DNA from: Pararhizobium capsulatum DSM 1112 | GTDB lineage: Bacteria; Pseudomonadota; Alphaproteobacteria; Rhizobiales; Rhizobiaceae | DNA: 64,000 nt | Direction: 5' to 3' | Assembly: GCF_030814475.1 (NCBI RefSeq) | Contig: NZ_JAUSVF010000001.1 | Coordinates: 2,253,001 to 2,317,000 of the forward strand | In this document: in pieces, positions 10,576-19,825 of the stretch | Layout: each line of letters opens with the position of its first letter | Position numbering within the stretch: the first letter of the stretch is position 1 | The notes under the pieces: generated by a model | What the model was told of the DNA's origin: nothing | The model's input: only the letters and a program-made list of their open reading frames with translations | The model's database searches: none | Program-made: the position numbers and the translations under genes

Positions 10576-11919
10576 ATGCCTATCAACATCACCATGCCAG
10601 CCCTTTCGCCGACCATGGAAGAGGGCAACCTTTCCAAGTGGCTGGTCAAGGAAGGCGACAAGGTCTCCTCCGGCGACGTCCTCTGCGAGATCGAAACCGA
10701 CAAGGCGACGATGGAAGTCGAATCCGTGGACGAGGGCGTCGTTGCCAAGCTCGTCGTTCCCGCCGGCACCGAAGGCGTCAAGGTCAATGCCCTGATCGCC
10801 ATTCTCGCTGCTGACGGCGAGGATGTTGCCGCTGCCGCATCCGGCGGCGGCGCAGCTGCTCCCAAGGCCGAAGCCCCGAAGACGGAAGCGCCGAAGGCTG
10901 AAGTTGCCCCGGCCGCTAAGGCTGAAGCTGCACCTGCCGCCGCTCCGGCCGTTGCCCAGGCTTCTGCATCCTCCGGCGCACGCACCTTCTCGTCGCCGCT
11001 GGCCCGGCGTCTTGCCAAGGACGCGGGCCTCGACATCTCGGCTGTTGTTGGCTCCGGCCCGCACGGTCGCGTCGTCAAGAAGGACGTGGAAACCGCTGTC
11101 GCTGGCGGCGGTGCCAAGCCTGTCGCCGCTGCTCCGGCATCTGCCGCTGCATCCGCACCGGCCCCGGCGCTTGCCAAGGGCCCGTCCGAAGAGGCGGTGC
11201 TCAAGAACTTCGCCGAAGGTTCCTACGAGCTTGTTCCGCATGACGGCATGCGCAAGACCATTGCCAAGCGACTGCAGGAATCCAAGCAGACCATCCCGCA
11301 TTTCTACGTTTCTGTAGACTGCGAGCTGGATGCGCTCCTGGCGCTGCGCGCGCAGGTCAATGCGTCTGCACCGGAGAAGGACGGCAAGCCCGGCTACAAG
11401 ATCTCGGTCAACGACATGGTCATTAAGGCCCTTGCCCTTGCCCTGCGTGACGTGCCGGACGCGAACGTGTCCTGGACGGATAGCAACATGGTCAAGCACA
11501 AGCACGCCGATGTCGGCGTTGCCGTCTCGATCCCCGGCGGTCTCATCACCCCGATCATCCGCAGTGCCGAACTGAAGAGCCTGTCGGCTATCTCCAACGA
11601 GATGAAGGATCTCGGCGCTCGCGCCAAGAGCCGCAAGCTGAAGCCTGAGGAATATCAGGGCGGCACGACGGCCGTTTCCAACATGGGCATGATGGGCGTG
11701 AAAAACTTCGCCGCCGTCGTCAACCCGCCGCACGCGACGATCCTGGCGATCGGTGCAGGCGAGGAGCGCGTCGTAGTGAAGAAGGGCCAGATGGTTGTCG
11801 CCAACGTGATGACCGTCACCCTTTCGACCGACCACCGCGCCGTCGATGGAGCACTCGGAGCCGAACTTCTCGGCGCCTTCAAGCGCTACATCGAAAATCC
11901 GATGGGCATGCTGGTCTGA
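10576..11919 (+). CDS. pdhC: Dihydrolipoyllysine acetyltransferase (PDH E2)
   Basis: A 447-residue E2 subunit: lipoyl domain (1-80, Lys43 in ETDKATME), Ala/Pro linker, peripheral subunit-binding domain (about 135-172, [17 protein letters not shown]), second linker, and the catalytic domain ending with the active site [10 protein letters not shown] (His420, Asp424). It passes acetyl from lipoate to CoA and forms the core that binds E1 and E3. Third gene of pdhABC, 14 bp after pdhB with an AGGGAGG binding site. Confidence 0.97.
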   Translation: MPINITMPALSPTMEEGNLSKWLVKEGDKVSSGDVLCEIETDKATMEVESVDEGVVAKLVVPAGTEGVKVNALIAILAADGEDVAAAASGGGAAAPKAEAPKTEAPKAEVAPAAKAEAAPAAAPAVAQASASSGARTFSSPLARRLAKDAGLDISAVVGSGPHGRVVKKDVETAVAGGGAKPVAAAPASAAASAPAPALAKGPSEEAVLKNFAEGSYELVPHDGMRKTIAKRLQESKQTIPHFYVSVDCELDALLALRAQVNASAPEKDGKPGYKISVNDMVIKALALALRDVPDANVSWTDSNMVKHKHADVGVAVSIPGGLITPIIRSAELKSLSAISNEMKDLGARAKSRKLKPEEYQGGTTAVSNMGMMGVKNFAAVVNPPHATILAIGAGEERVVVKKGQMVVANVMTVTLSTDHRAVDGALGAELLGAFKRYIENPMGMLV

Positions 11920-11930
11920 CGCAGTCTTTC

Positions 11931-11980
11931 CCTCCCCCTTGCGGGGAGGGTGTCCGCTTAGCGGACGGGTGGGGGTGCTG
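11931..11980 (+). repeat. Intergenic palindromic repeat, left of the DUF559 gene
   Basis: Contains CCCTCCCCCTTGCGGGGAGGG (palindrome), a second short palindrome GTCCGCTTAGCGGAC and GGTGGGGGTG. An inverted relative (CACCCCCACCC...CCTCCCCGCAAGGGAGAGG) lies at 12381-12421, so the pair brackets the DUF559 gene. The same type of C-rich palindrome is common between genes in rhizobia. Confidence 0.65.
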
Positions 11981-12002
11981 ACGAAGGACGGAGAGAGCTG
12001 CC

Positions 12003-12440
12003 ATGGCTTGGAATCGCGAAAATCCGCAACCAGCCAGCCGCGAAGCCGCAAGGAATGCGCCGCGCCTGCGTCGCTCCTTGACGGACGCGGAACGCCGTTT
12101 CTGGACCGCACTTCGCAAGGAGTTGGCGGAAATGCCGGACACGCATTTTCGACGTCAGGTGCCTATTGGTCGTTACGTGGCAGACTTCGTTTGTCTCGGG
12201 CGGCGTCTCATCATCGGACTCGATGGTGAGATTCATGCCGACCCGGAGCAGAGGAAACGGGACGTAGAGCGTGATGCCTATCTTCGAGCGCAGGACTTTC
12301 GTGTCATTCGATTCAAAAACCGTGATGTGATGCTGGATATGAAGACGGTGTTGAAAACAATAGCTGTGGAGCTTGGTCGATGCACCCCCACCCCTAGCCC
12401 CTCCCCGCAAGGGAGAGGGGTACCTGGAGGTTCCGCATGA
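12003..12440 (+). CDS. DUF559 (Vsr-like) endonuclease-domain protein, catalytic site altered
   Basis: A 145-residue protein with the DUF559 pattern of the PD-(D/E)XK nuclease superfamily: LRRSLTDAERRFWTALR, FRRQVPIGRYVADFVC (Asp of the active site) and then LIIGLDGEIHAD. The family normally has Glu-x-Asp-Gly at the last site; here Gly replaces the Glu, so nuclease activity may be lost. The last 18 or so residues (CTPTPSPSPQGRG onward) are translation of the downstream intergenic repeat and not family sequence. It is inserted between pdhC and the SGNH hydrolase, whose start it overlaps by four bases. Confidence 0.75.
   Translation: MAWNRENPQPASREAARNAPRLRRSLTDAERRFWTALRKELAEMPDTHFRRQVPIGRYVADFVCLGRRLIIGLDGEIHADPEQRKRDVERDAYLRAQDFRVIRFKNRDVMLDMKTVLKTIAVELGRCTPTPSPSPQGRGVPGGSA
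12381..12421 (-). repeat. Intergenic palindromic repeat, right of the DUF559 gene
   Basis: CACCCCCACCC followed by CCCCTCCCCGCAAGGGAGAGG; inverted with respect to the copy at 11931-11980. It lies inside the 3' end of the DUF559 reading frame and supplies its C-terminal residues, and ends just before the SGNH gene's ribosome binding site. Confidence 0.65.
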
Positions 12441-13078
12441 AAACAATCCTCTGCTATGGCGACAGTCTGACCTGGGGCTACGATGCAGCCTCTGTCGGTC
12501 GGCATGCGCTTGAGGATCGCTGGTCAAGCGTGCTGGCGAAGGCCCTGGGGCCGGATGTCCACATCATCGCGGAAGGCTTGAACGGCCGTACCACCGCCTA
12601 TGACGATCATCTGGCCGATTGCGATCGCAACGGCGCGCGCATCCTGCCGACGATCCTGCATAGCCACGATCCCATCGATCTCGTGATCCTGCTGCTCGGC
12701 ACCAATGATCTGAAGCCGGTCATTCACGGCACGGCCTTCGGTGCGGTGCAGGGCATGGAGCGGCTGGTCGAACTGGTGCGGCATCACGCCTGGTCGTTCG
12801 ACACCGACAGCACCCCGGAAATCCTGATCGTCGCACCACCGGCGATCCGCGAAACCGCGAATGAGGCCTTTGCCGCCATGTTTGCCGGTACGCTGGAACA
12901 ATCGGCGATGCTGGCTTCGCTCTACGCAGATCTGGCTGATGAGAAGGGCTGCGGCTTCTTCGATGCCGGCTCTGTTGCTGAAACAACGCCGCTCGACGGC
13001 ATTCATCTCGATGCGGAAAATACCCGCGCCATCGGACGCGGCCTCGAGCCGATTGTCCGCATGATGCTCGGGCTTTGA
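12437..13078 (+). CDS. SGNH/GDSL hydrolase family protein
   Basis: A 213-residue cytoplasmic esterase-like protein with the SGNH blocks in order: GDSLTWG (residues 9-15, nucleophile Ser), GLNGRTT (Gly/Asn block), LLLGTNDLK (Asn), and the C-terminal DGIHLD (Asp/His). No signal peptide is seen. Members act as arylesterases or acyl hydrolases; substrate unknown. GGAGG lies six bases before the ATG. It sits between pdhC and lpdA and is probably in the same transcript. Confidence 0.88.
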   Translation: MKTILCYGDSLTWGYDAASVGRHALEDRWSSVLAKALGPDVHIIAEGLNGRTTAYDDHLADCDRNGARILPTILHSHDPIDLVILLLGTNDLKPVIHGTAFGAVQGMERLVELVRHHAWSFDTDSTPEILIVAPPAIRETANEAFAAMFAGTLEQSAMLASLYADLADEKGCGFFDAGSVAETTPLDGIHLDAENTRAIGRGLEPIVRMMLGL

Positions 13079-13127
13079 GAACAAGACGCGATTTTGCTTT
13101 CGCGCAAGGACAAAGGCAGGAAACACC

Positions 13128-14573
13128 ATGGCTGAGAATTACGACGTCATCATCATCGGTTCCGGTCCCGGCGGCTATATCGCAGCGATCCGTGCGGCCC
13201 AGCTCGGCCTGAAAGTCGCCTGCGTCGAGCGCGAGCATCTGGCCGGCATCTGCTCCAACTGGGGCTGCATACCGACCAAGGCGCTGCTGCGCTCTGCCGA
13301 CGTGCTGCACAGCGCCCAGCATGCCAAGAACTACGGCCTGACGCTGGAAGGCACGATCAAGCCGGACCTGAAGGCGATCGTCGCCCGCTCGCGCGGCATT
13401 GCCGAGCGCATGAACGGCGGCGTCGGCTTCCTGTTCAAGAAGAACAAGGTCGATATCATCTGGGGAGAGGCCAAGCTGACCAAGCCCGGCGAAATCGTCG
13501 TGTCAAAGACGACAAAGCCCGCGCAACAGCCGCAGGCGCCTCTGCCGAAGAACGCCAAGGGCGAGGGCACCTATACCGCCAAGCACATCATCATCGCCAC
13601 CGGCGCCCGTCCGCGCGCGCTGCCCGGCATCGAGCCGGATGGCAAGCTGATCTGGACCTACTTCGAGGCGATGAAGCCGGAAGAAATGCCGAAGTCACTA
13701 CTGGTCATGGGCTCGGGCGCCATCGGCATCGAGTTTGCGTCCTTCTACCGCACCATGGGTGTCGATGTGACGGTCGTCGAAGTCATGAGCCAGGTGATGC
13801 CGGTCGAGGACCCGGAAATCTCGGCGATCGCCAAGAAACAGTTCGAAAAGCAGGGCATGAAAATTCTGCTCGATGCCAAGGTGACGAAGGTCGAAAAGGC
13901 TGCCAACTCTATCACCGCCCATGTCGAAAAGAAGGACGGCTCGGTCGAGAAGATCACCGCTGACCGGATGATCTCGGCTGTCGGCGTGCAGGGCAATATC
14001 GAGAACCTCGGCCTTGAAGCCCTCGGCGTGAAGACCGATCGCGGCTGCATCGTTATCGACGGTTATGGCAAGACCAACGTTCCCGGCATCTATGCGATCG
14101 GCGACGTCGCCGGCCCGCCGATGCTGGCCCACAAGGCCGAGCATGAAGCGGTCATCTGCATCGAGAAGATCGCCGGCCTGCCGAACGTGCATCCGATGGA
14201 CAAGCTGAAAATCCCCGGCTGCACCTATTGCAATCCGCAGGTCGCCTCTGTCGGCTTGACGGAAGCGAAAGCCAAGGCCGAAGGCCGCGAAGTCCGCGTC
14301 GGCCGCTTCCCCTTCGTCGCCAACGGCAAGGCGATCGCGCTTGGCGAGGATCAGGGTCTCGTCAAGACGATCTTCGACAAGAAGACCGGTGAGTTGCTCG
14401 GCGCCCACATGGTTGGCGCAGAAGTCACCGAGCTCATCCAGGGCTTCGTCGTCGCCATGAACCTGGAGACGACGGAAGAAGACCTGATGCACACCATCTT
14501 CCCGCATCCGACGATTTCGGAGACGATGAAGGAAAGCGTGCTGGATGCCTACGGGCGTGCACTGAACGCTTGA
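13128..14573 (+). CDS. lpdA: Dihydrolipoyl dehydrogenase (E3)
   Basis: A 481-residue flavoprotein disulfide reductase. GSGPGG (11-16) binds FAD, the redox pair is Cys42 and Cys47 in GICSNWGCIPTKAL, a second GSGAIG motif binds NAD, and the C-terminal HPHPTISE-type block (FPHPTISETM) holds the catalytic His. It reoxidises the dihydrolipoyl groups of the PDH complex. The WG before the second Cys, instead of the common NVG, is seen in PDH-linked E3 of alphaproteobacteria. Gene order pdhABC-lpdA supports assignment to PDH. Confidence 0.95.
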   Translation: MAENYDVIIIGSGPGGYIAAIRAAQLGLKVACVEREHLAGICSNWGCIPTKALLRSADVLHSAQHAKNYGLTLEGTIKPDLKAIVARSRGIAERMNGGVGFLFKKNKVDIIWGEAKLTKPGEIVVSKTTKPAQQPQAPLPKNAKGEGTYTAKHIIIATGARPRALPGIEPDGKLIWTYFEAMKPEEMPKSLLVMGSGAIGIEFASFYRTMGVDVTVVEVMSQVMPVEDPEISAIAKKQFEKQGMKILLDAKVTKVEKAANSITAHVEKKDGSVEKITADRMISAVGVQGNIENLGLEALGVKTDRGCIVIDGYGKTNVPGIYAIGDVAGPPMLAHKAEHEAVICIEKIAGLPNVHPMDKLKIPGCTYCNPQVASVGLTEAKAKAEGREVRVGRFPFVANGKAIALGEDQGLVKTIFDKKTGELLGAHMVGAEVTELIQGFVVAMNLETTEEDLMHTIFPHPTISETMKESVLDAYGRALNA

Positions 14574-14582
14574 TTGTGTTAG

Positions 14583-14616
14583 GGCTCGCCTCCATTTTGA
14601 AGGCGAGCCGCATTTT
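14583..14616 (+). terminator. Possible terminator after lpdA
   Basis: Perfect 9-bp stem GGCTCGCCT (14583-14591) / AGGCGAGCC (14601-14609), then GCATTTT. The T run is short, so it may be partial, letting lipA be read through. Confidence 0.55.
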
Positions 14617-14663
14617 CGGCTCGAACGGGCGTGTGCTTTGATGCGCCTGAAGGAAAGCGAAAG

Positions 14664-15641
14664 ATGGTCACTATTCTCGACCGCACCAACAATATTGATG
14701 ATGCCAAGCGCGTTCGCCATCCGGAAAAGGCCCACAAGCCCGACACCGAGATGCTGCGCAAGCCGGAATGGATCCGCGTCAAGGCGCCGGTGTCGAAGGG
14801 CTACCAGGAAACCCGCTCTATCGTGAAGGAGCACAAGCTCGTCACGGTCTGTGAGGAAGCGGGCTGCCCGAATATCGGCGAGTGCTGGGACAAGAAGCAC
14901 GCGACCTTCATGATCATGGGCGAGATCTGTACCCGCGCCTGCGCGTTCTGCAATGTCGCCACCGGCAAGCCGAATGCGCTGGACATGGCCGAGCCCGAAA
15001 ACGTCGCCAAGGCCGTCAAGCAGATGGGCCTTTCCCACGTCGTCATCACGTCAGTCGACCGCGACGATCTGGCCGACGGTGGGGCCGAGCATTTCGAGAA
15101 GGTGATCTGGGCAATCCGCGCCGCGTCGCCGCTGACCACCATCGAGATCCTGACGCCCGACTTCCTGAAGAAGCCCGGCGCGCTGGAACGCGTCGTTGCA
15201 GCCAAGCCGGACGTCTTCAACCACAACATGGAAACCGTGCCCGGCAACTATCTGACCGTCCGCCCCGGTGCGCGCTACTTCCACTCGGTTCGTCTGCTTC
15301 AGCGCGTCAAGGAACTCGATCCGACGATGTTCACCAAGTCCGGAATCATGGTCGGTCTCGGCGAAGAGCGCAACGAAGTGCTGCAGCTGATGGACGACCT
15401 GCGCACGGCCGACGTCGATTTCCTAACCATCGGTCAGTACCTGCAACCGACCCGCAAGCACCACAAGGTCGAGAGCTTCGTTACGCCCGAAGAATTCAAG
15501 TCCTATGAGACTGTCGCCTACACCAAGGGCTTCCTGATGGTGGCATCGAGCCCGCTGACCCGCTCCTCGCACCACGCCGGCGACGATTTCGCCCGCCTCA
15601 AGGCGAACCGCGAGAAGAAGCTTCTGGCCGCCGCCGAGTAA
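14664..15641 (+). CDS. lipA: Lipoyl synthase
   Basis: A 325-residue radical-SAM enzyme that inserts two sulfurs into octanoyl groups on lipoyl domains. Both iron-sulfur sites are present: Cys63, Cys68, Cys74 ([12 protein letters not shown], auxiliary cluster) and Cys89, Cys93, Cys96 (CTRACAFC, radical-SAM cluster). ATG 14664 is chosen because AAGGAAAGCGAAAG precedes it and the family length fits. Location right after pdhABC-lpdA matches its substrates PdhB and PdhC. Confidence 0.97.
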   Translation: MVTILDRTNNIDDAKRVRHPEKAHKPDTEMLRKPEWIRVKAPVSKGYQETRSIVKEHKLVTVCEEAGCPNIGECWDKKHATFMIMGEICTRACAFCNVATGKPNALDMAEPENVAKAVKQMGLSHVVITSVDRDDLADGGAEHFEKVIWAIRAASPLTTIEILTPDFLKKPGALERVVAAKPDVFNHNMETVPGNYLTVRPGARYFHSVRLLQRVKELDPTMFTKSGIMVGLGEERNEVLQLMDDLRTADVDFLTIGQYLQPTRKHHKVESFVTPEEFKSYETVAYTKGFLMVASSPLTRSSHHAGDDFARLKANREKKLLAAAE

Positions 15642-15659
15642 TTTTTAGTGGTCGTACGG

Positions 15660-15687
15660 AGCCGCAGCCGAAAGGCTGCGGCTTTTT
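15660..15687 (+). terminator. Rho-independent terminator after lipA
   Basis: Ten-base stem AGCCGCAGCC / GGCTGCGGCT with a GAAA tetraloop followed by five T. Confidence 0.9.
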
Positions 15688-15722
15688 GCATTCGCAGCAA
15701 ACCAATTCGGAGTGGGGACAGT

Positions 15723-16292
15723 ATGGCGCGCTATCTCGATACACTGGACCAAGCTGCTGATATCCTGCAATCAGCCGAACGTATCCTCCTCATCGGCTGC
15801 TCCGGCAGCGGCAAGAGCACTTTGGCAACAGCGCTCGCGAAGCGTTTCGGTTTGACCTACATCTCCATGGATCGCGAAGTTTTCTGGATGCCCGGCTGGA
15901 CGCCGCGCCCGCGCGCTGAGGCACTTGATCGCCTGCGCGCCTTCGTGGACGAACCCAGATGGGTGATAGACGGCACCAGTCCCGGCACGCTTCCACTGCG
16001 CCTACCGCGCACCGATATCCTGATCTGGCTGCGCCCCCCACGTCGCATTTCGCTTTACGGCGTTATTTCCCGCTGGTGGAAATTCCGCGGCCGCACGCGG
16101 CCTGAAATGGCGGATGGTTGCCCGGAACGCGTGACCATTGAGTTTCTCCGCTACATCTGGAATTTCGAGAAGACGCAAACACCCGAAATCGAAGCGGCAC
16201 TGGAAAAGTCCGGCACCGACGTACCCCTCATCGTGTTGAAATCCCGCGCGATGAACGAGCGCCTACTTGCACTTGTAACCGGTCGCGATTAG
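15723..16292 (+). CDS. Small P-loop NTPase (adenylate-kinase-like/AAA)
   Basis: A 189-residue protein with a Walker A motif GCSGSGKST at residues 25-33, a lid-like aromatic segment (FWMPGWTPRPRAEA) and an Arg-rich WLRPPRRISLYGVISRWWKFRGRTRPE stretch split here by its prolines. It belongs to the small kinase-like group often annotated as AAA family ATPase or topology-modulation-like protein. Substrate unknown. ATG 15723 follows GGGGACAGT; the longer in-frame start at 15648 lies inside the lipA terminator region. Next gene follows after 9 bp. Confidence 0.75.
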   Translation: MARYLDTLDQAADILQSAERILLIGCSGSGKSTLATALAKRFGLTYISMDREVFWMPGWTPRPRAEALDRLRAFVDEPRWVIDGTSPGTLPLRLPRTDILIWLRPPRRISLYGVISRWWKFRGRTRPEMADGCPERVTIEFLRYIWNFEKTQTPEIEAALEKSGTDVPLIVLKSRAMNERLLALVTGRD

Positions 16293-16301
16293 CTCTCACC
16301 C

Positions 16302-16754
16302 ATGCCTCAATTCGAAACCAGACGCCCCGTCAAGCACTCCGCCGAGCAGATGTTCGATCTCGTCGCCGATGTGGAGCGCTATCCCGAGTTCCTGCCGCTC
16401 TGTGAAGCATTGACCGTTCGCTCCCGCAAGGAACGCGACGGCAAGGTGCTTCTGGTTGCCGACATGACGATCGGCTACAAGGCGATCCGCGAAACCTTCG
16501 CCACACAGGTTCTGCTCAACAGGGCAGAGCGCGTGATCGATGTGAAATATATCGATGGCCCCTTCAAGTATCTCGACAATCGCTGGCGGTTCGAAGATGC
16601 GGATGAGGGCGGCTCGAATGTGCATTTCTTCATCGACTATGAGTTCAGGAGCCGGATTCTCGGTGCACTGATGGGGTCGATGTTCGACCGCGCGTTCCGC
16701 ATGTTCGCAGAAGCCTTCGAAAAGCGCGCCGATGCGATCTACGCCTCAGCTTGA
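16302..16754 (+). CDS. RatA/Coq10-type SRPBCC protein
   Basis: A 150-residue START-like protein. The N-terminus (FETRRPVKHSAEQMFDLVADVERYPEFLPLC) and the central YIDGPFKYLDNRW are typical of the coenzyme Q-binding Coq10/RatA family. Homologues bind ubiquinone or affect ribosome subunit joining; which applies here is not shown by the sequence. Convergent with the cinA-type gene downstream, with 117 bp between them and no convincing terminator seen. Confidence 0.88.
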   Translation: MPQFETRRPVKHSAEQMFDLVADVERYPEFLPLCEALTVRSRKERDGKVLLVADMTIGYKAIRETFATQVLLNRAERVIDVKYIDGPFKYLDNRWRFEDADEGGSNVHFFIDYEFRSRILGALMGSMFDRAFRMFAEAFEKRADAIYASA

Positions 16755-16871
16755 GCCGTATTTTCAGATTGTTTTTTCAAGGAGACTTGCCGACGGCAAC
16801 GCGTTCTGGGAGGAGCGCCGGACGAGCAGGCCATGAATGCCTTTCAGATTTGCCCGCCGGGCGCAAACTGA

Positions 16872-17375
16872 CTACGTGAAAGCTCCTGCCTCGATCAGTA
16901 TTTCCAGCGCCGTCCGCAGCGTTGCAAGCCGCACGCCCTGACGCCCGATGTCGCCGTACCGCATCTCGCGATGAAACACCTTGCCATCACGCCGGGCCGC
17001 CGCCAGATGCACAAGGCCGACCGGTTTTTCGATCGAGCCGCCGCCCGGGCCGGCAACACCCGTTACGGCGATGCTGACGTCTGCTCGCGAGCCCGCCAGA
17101 GCCCCATTCGCCATTTCGATCGCCGTTTCCCGCGAGACTGCGCCATAGGCCTTGAGCGTCTCCGACGAAACGCCGATCATCCGCATCTTCGCCTCGTTGG
17201 AATAGGTGACGAAGCCGCGGTCGATGACGGCGGAGGAGCCGGGGATTTCCGTGAGCGCACCGGCGATCATGCCGCCAGTGCAGGATTCGGCTGTGGCGAT
17301 CATCAGTCCACGGGCCGTAAAATCGTGGATGATGGAATAAGCCTGTTCCTCGATATCCCTCGGCCAGATGCTCAC
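16872..17375 (-). CDS. CinA C-terminal-type nicotinamide-nucleotide amidohydrolase
   Basis: A 167-residue CinA/PncC domain protein with the family motifs TAESCTGGMIAGALTEIPGSS, the GFVTYSNEAK block and SIAVTGVAGPGG. It would deamidate NMN to nicotinate mononucleotide in pyridine-nucleotide salvage. The GTG at 17375 is chosen: GGGGGA lies upstream and it begins 4 bp after the ispDF stop. A longer ATG start at 17411 would overlap ispDF by 32 bases. Cotranscribed with ispDF. Confidence 0.88.
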   Translation of the reverse strand: MSIWPRDIEEQAYSIIHDFTARGLMIATAESCTGGMIAGALTEIPGSSAVIDRGFVTYSNEAKMRMIGVSSETLKAYGAVSRETAIEMANGALAGSRADVSIAVTGVAGPGGGSIEKPVGLVHLAAARRDGKVFHREMRYGDIGRQGVRLATLRTALEILIEAGAFT

Positions 17376-17379
17376 GGTT

Positions 17380-18594
17380 CTATCCCCCGAAAGCCACGGT
17401 CGCTGTTGCAATCGCGGCGATGCCTTCGCGCCTTCCGACGAAACCGATTTTCTCGTTGGTGGTCGCCTTCACCGAGCATCGGTCGAGGCTGATGCTCAGC
17501 ATATCGGCGAGGTTTTCCCGCATCTTGTTCCGATGCGGCCCGACCTTCGGCGCTTCGGCGATCAGCGAGATGTCCGCGTTCATGATAACGCCACCACGCT
17601 CGCGCACGATCTTTGCTGCGTGCTCAAGGAAAATGCGGGAGGCTGCACCCTTCCACTGCGGATCGGACGGCGGAAAATGGTCGCCGATATCGCCGGCGCC
17701 GCAGGTCGCAAGCAGGGCATCGGTCAAGGCGTGAAGGGCGACATCGGCATCCGAATGGCCGAGCAACTTCTGGTCATGCGGAATGAAAATACCGCAAAGC
17801 GTGACGCCATCACCCTCTACGAGCTGATGCACGTCGTAACCGTTGCCGGTGCGGATGTCGGGCAGGGCGGTACGGTTGAGTATCTGGTCGGCCATGGCGA
17901 TATCCCGTTTGGTCGTCAGTTTGAAATTATCCGGCGATCCCTCGACCAGCGTCACGGGCATTCCGGCCCATTCAGCGATAGAGGCATCATCGGTAAAGTC
18001 GGTACGCGCGGATCTGGCCGCCTCTTCATGCGCCGGCAGGATCGACGCAAAGCGGAAACACTGGGGCGTCTGGGCACCGAAAAGTCCGGTGCGGGGAACC
18101 GTTTCGCTAACCAGGCCATCGGCACCGGCCCGCTTCAGCGTATCGGCGACGGCGATGGCGGGAAGAACCGCATCGTGACCGACAGAAAGGGCGTCGTGGC
18201 ATCGCTCCAGCAGCGCATTGTCTACGAACGGGCGGGCTGCATCCTGGATCATCACATGGCTTGGTGCGCGCAATGAAAGTGCCCTGAGGCCCGCCAGCAC
18301 CGAAAGCTGTCGTGTCGAGCCGCCATGCACGACGGTCAGGTCAAGGCCGGGGGAAAGAAGCTGGCGCGCCTTTTCAAACAGGGCTTCATCGTCGGGATGA
18401 ATGACCACAACGAAGACAAGCTTCCGGGACGCCTCCACAGCCCATGTCGCAAAAGCTTCAAGCGTGTGGCAGATAACAGGCCGACCACCGATCAGCCGAT
18501 ATTGCTTGGGACCTTCTTCGGGGGCGCCGGCCCTTTCGCCGCGTCCCGCCGCCACGATGACGACACCACAGGAAATTTCTTCTTTTGTTCGCAT
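17380..18594 (-). CDS. ispDF: Bifunctional IspD/IspF
   Basis: A 404-residue fusion. The N-terminal 235 residues are the MEP cytidylyltransferase ([31 protein letters not shown]), and from about residue 245 the MECDP synthase ([31 protein letters not shown]). These are non-consecutive steps of the MEP isoprenoid pathway; the fusion is usual in alphaproteobacteria. Divergent from dusB with 205 bp between. Confidence 0.97.
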   Translation of the reverse strand: MRTKEEISCGVVIVAAGRGERAGAPEEGPKQYRLIGGRPVICHTLEAFATWAVEASRKLVFVVVIHPDDEALFEKARQLLSPGLDLTVVHGGSTRQLSVLAGLRALSLRAPSHVMIQDAARPFVDNALLERCHDALSVGHDAVLPAIAVADTLKRAGADGLVSETVPRTGLFGAQTPQCFRFASILPAHEEAARSARTDFTDDASIAEWAGMPVTLVEGSPDNFKLTTKRDIAMADQILNRTALPDIRTGNGYDVHQLVEGDGVTLCGIFIPHDQKLLGHSDADVALHALTDALLATCGAGDIGDHFPPSDPQWKGAASRIFLEHAAKIVRERGGVIMNADISLIAEAPKVGPHRNKMRENLADMLSISLDRCSVKATTNEKIGFVGRREGIAAIATATVAFGG

Positions 18595-18799
18595 CTTCTA
18601 AAAGGCGTCCTGTGATTCTCTTCGCTTTTCAGCTATGAGGCCCCTCCGCTTCCAGGGGCGTCGCCCCTATGGGCCATATTTGGGGCGAGGTTTACCGTGA
18701 ACCTCCGGGCTTGGCCAGTTGTGGATGAAAAAATGGACGGGCTTGCGGAAAAGGCTTGGCAAGTCCATGAACAATGTCTAAAAATAGTGCAAAAGTTTT

Positions 18800-19825
18800 A
18801 TGTGCCTGAAAGATAATCAATTGCCATTGCTGGCCTTGTCATCCCCGTTTCAGGTTGGGGGAGTTGCGTTTCGAAACCGCATCGTGCTCGCGCCGATGTC
18901 GGGCGTCACGGACTTGCCGTTTCGCCAGCTTGCCTGGCGCTTTGGCGCCGGCCTCGTTGTGACCGAGATGGTAGCGAGCCGCGAGCTCGTCGGCAATGCC
19001 TCGGAGAGCTGGGCTCGCCTGAAAGGCGTGGGTATAAGACCTCACATGGTGCAGCTCGCGGGACGCGAGGCCCATTGGATGGCGGAGGCTGCGCGCATCG
19101 CTGCCGACCATGGAGCCGATATCATCGACATCAATATGGGTTGCCCGGCAAAGAAGGTGATAGGCGGCTATTCCGGCTCGGCGCTGATGCGCGATCCCGA
19201 TCACGCTCTTTCGTTGATCGAGGCCACGGTCGGTGCCGTTTCCGTACCTGTGACGCTGAAGATGCGGCTTGGCTGGGACGAAAACTCCATCAATGCGCCG
19301 GAGATCGCGCGCAGGGCGGAAGCGGCTGGCGTGCAGATGATCACCATACACGGGCGCACGCGGATGCAGTTCTACAATGGGCGCGCCGACTGGGATGCGA
19401 TCCGTGCAGTGCGCGACACCATCTCCGTGCCGCTGGTTGCCAATGGCGATGTAGAAACTGAGGCGGATGCTCATGAGATCCTGCGTCGTTCGGGTGCTGA
19501 TGCGGTGATGGTCGGTCGCTCAACGCAGGGGCGGCCCTGGCATGCGGGCGTCCTGGCCGGGGCAGTCAAGCACCCCAATCTCGAAGAGGTCGCCCGGATC
19601 ATTGCCGAGCACTATTCGATGATGCTCGAATTCCACGGTGCGGAGGCCGGTCTTCGCCACGCGCGCAAGCATATCGGTTGGTACCTCGATCGGTTCGCGC
19701 CAGGGCTTGCGGGAGCATCCAAGGCGGAGATCATGACCTCGACAGACCCGGGAGCCGTGCTCTCAAAGGTGACCGCAGCCATCGCTGAAGGCGAGGGTGC
19801 GGCGGAAACGGATATCGCAGCATGA
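18800..19825 (+). CDS. dusB: tRNA-dihydrouridine synthase, DusB/NifR3 type
   Basis: A 341-residue FMN enzyme reducing uridines in the tRNA D-loop. Visible are the FMN barrel start [17 protein letters not shown], the catalytic Cys115 in [16 protein letters not shown], and the [11 protein letters not shown] block. Start ATG 18800 lacks a clear SD (GTTTTAT before it). It opens the nifR3-ntrB-ntrC operon known from many alphaproteobacteria and overlaps ntrB by four bases. Confidence 0.95.
   Translation: MCLKDNQLPLLALSSPFQVGGVAFRNRIVLAPMSGVTDLPFRQLAWRFGAGLVVTEMVASRELVGNASESWARLKGVGIRPHMVQLAGREAHWMAEAARIAADHGADIIDINMGCPAKKVIGGYSGSALMRDPDHALSLIEATVGAVSVPVTLKMRLGWDENSINAPEIARRAEAAGVQMITIHGRTRMQFYNGRADWDAIRAVRDTISVPLVANGDVETEADAHEILRRSGADAVMVGRSTQGRPWHAGVLAGAVKHPNLEEVARIIAEHYSMMLEFHGAEAGLRHARKHIGWYLDRFAPGLAGASKAEIMTSTDPGAVLSKVTAAIAEGEGAAETDIAA

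Noticed and set aside
8744..12111. Long minus-strand open frames (544 and 519 codons) opposite pdhABC
   Set aside because: Shadow frames of strongly codon-biased genes; composition rich in His, Arg and Asp with no family motifs.
16852..16862. GCCCG-C-CGGGC palindrome between the RatA-like gene and the cinA-type gene as a terminator
   Set aside because: Loop of one base cannot form a normal hairpin and there is no T run.
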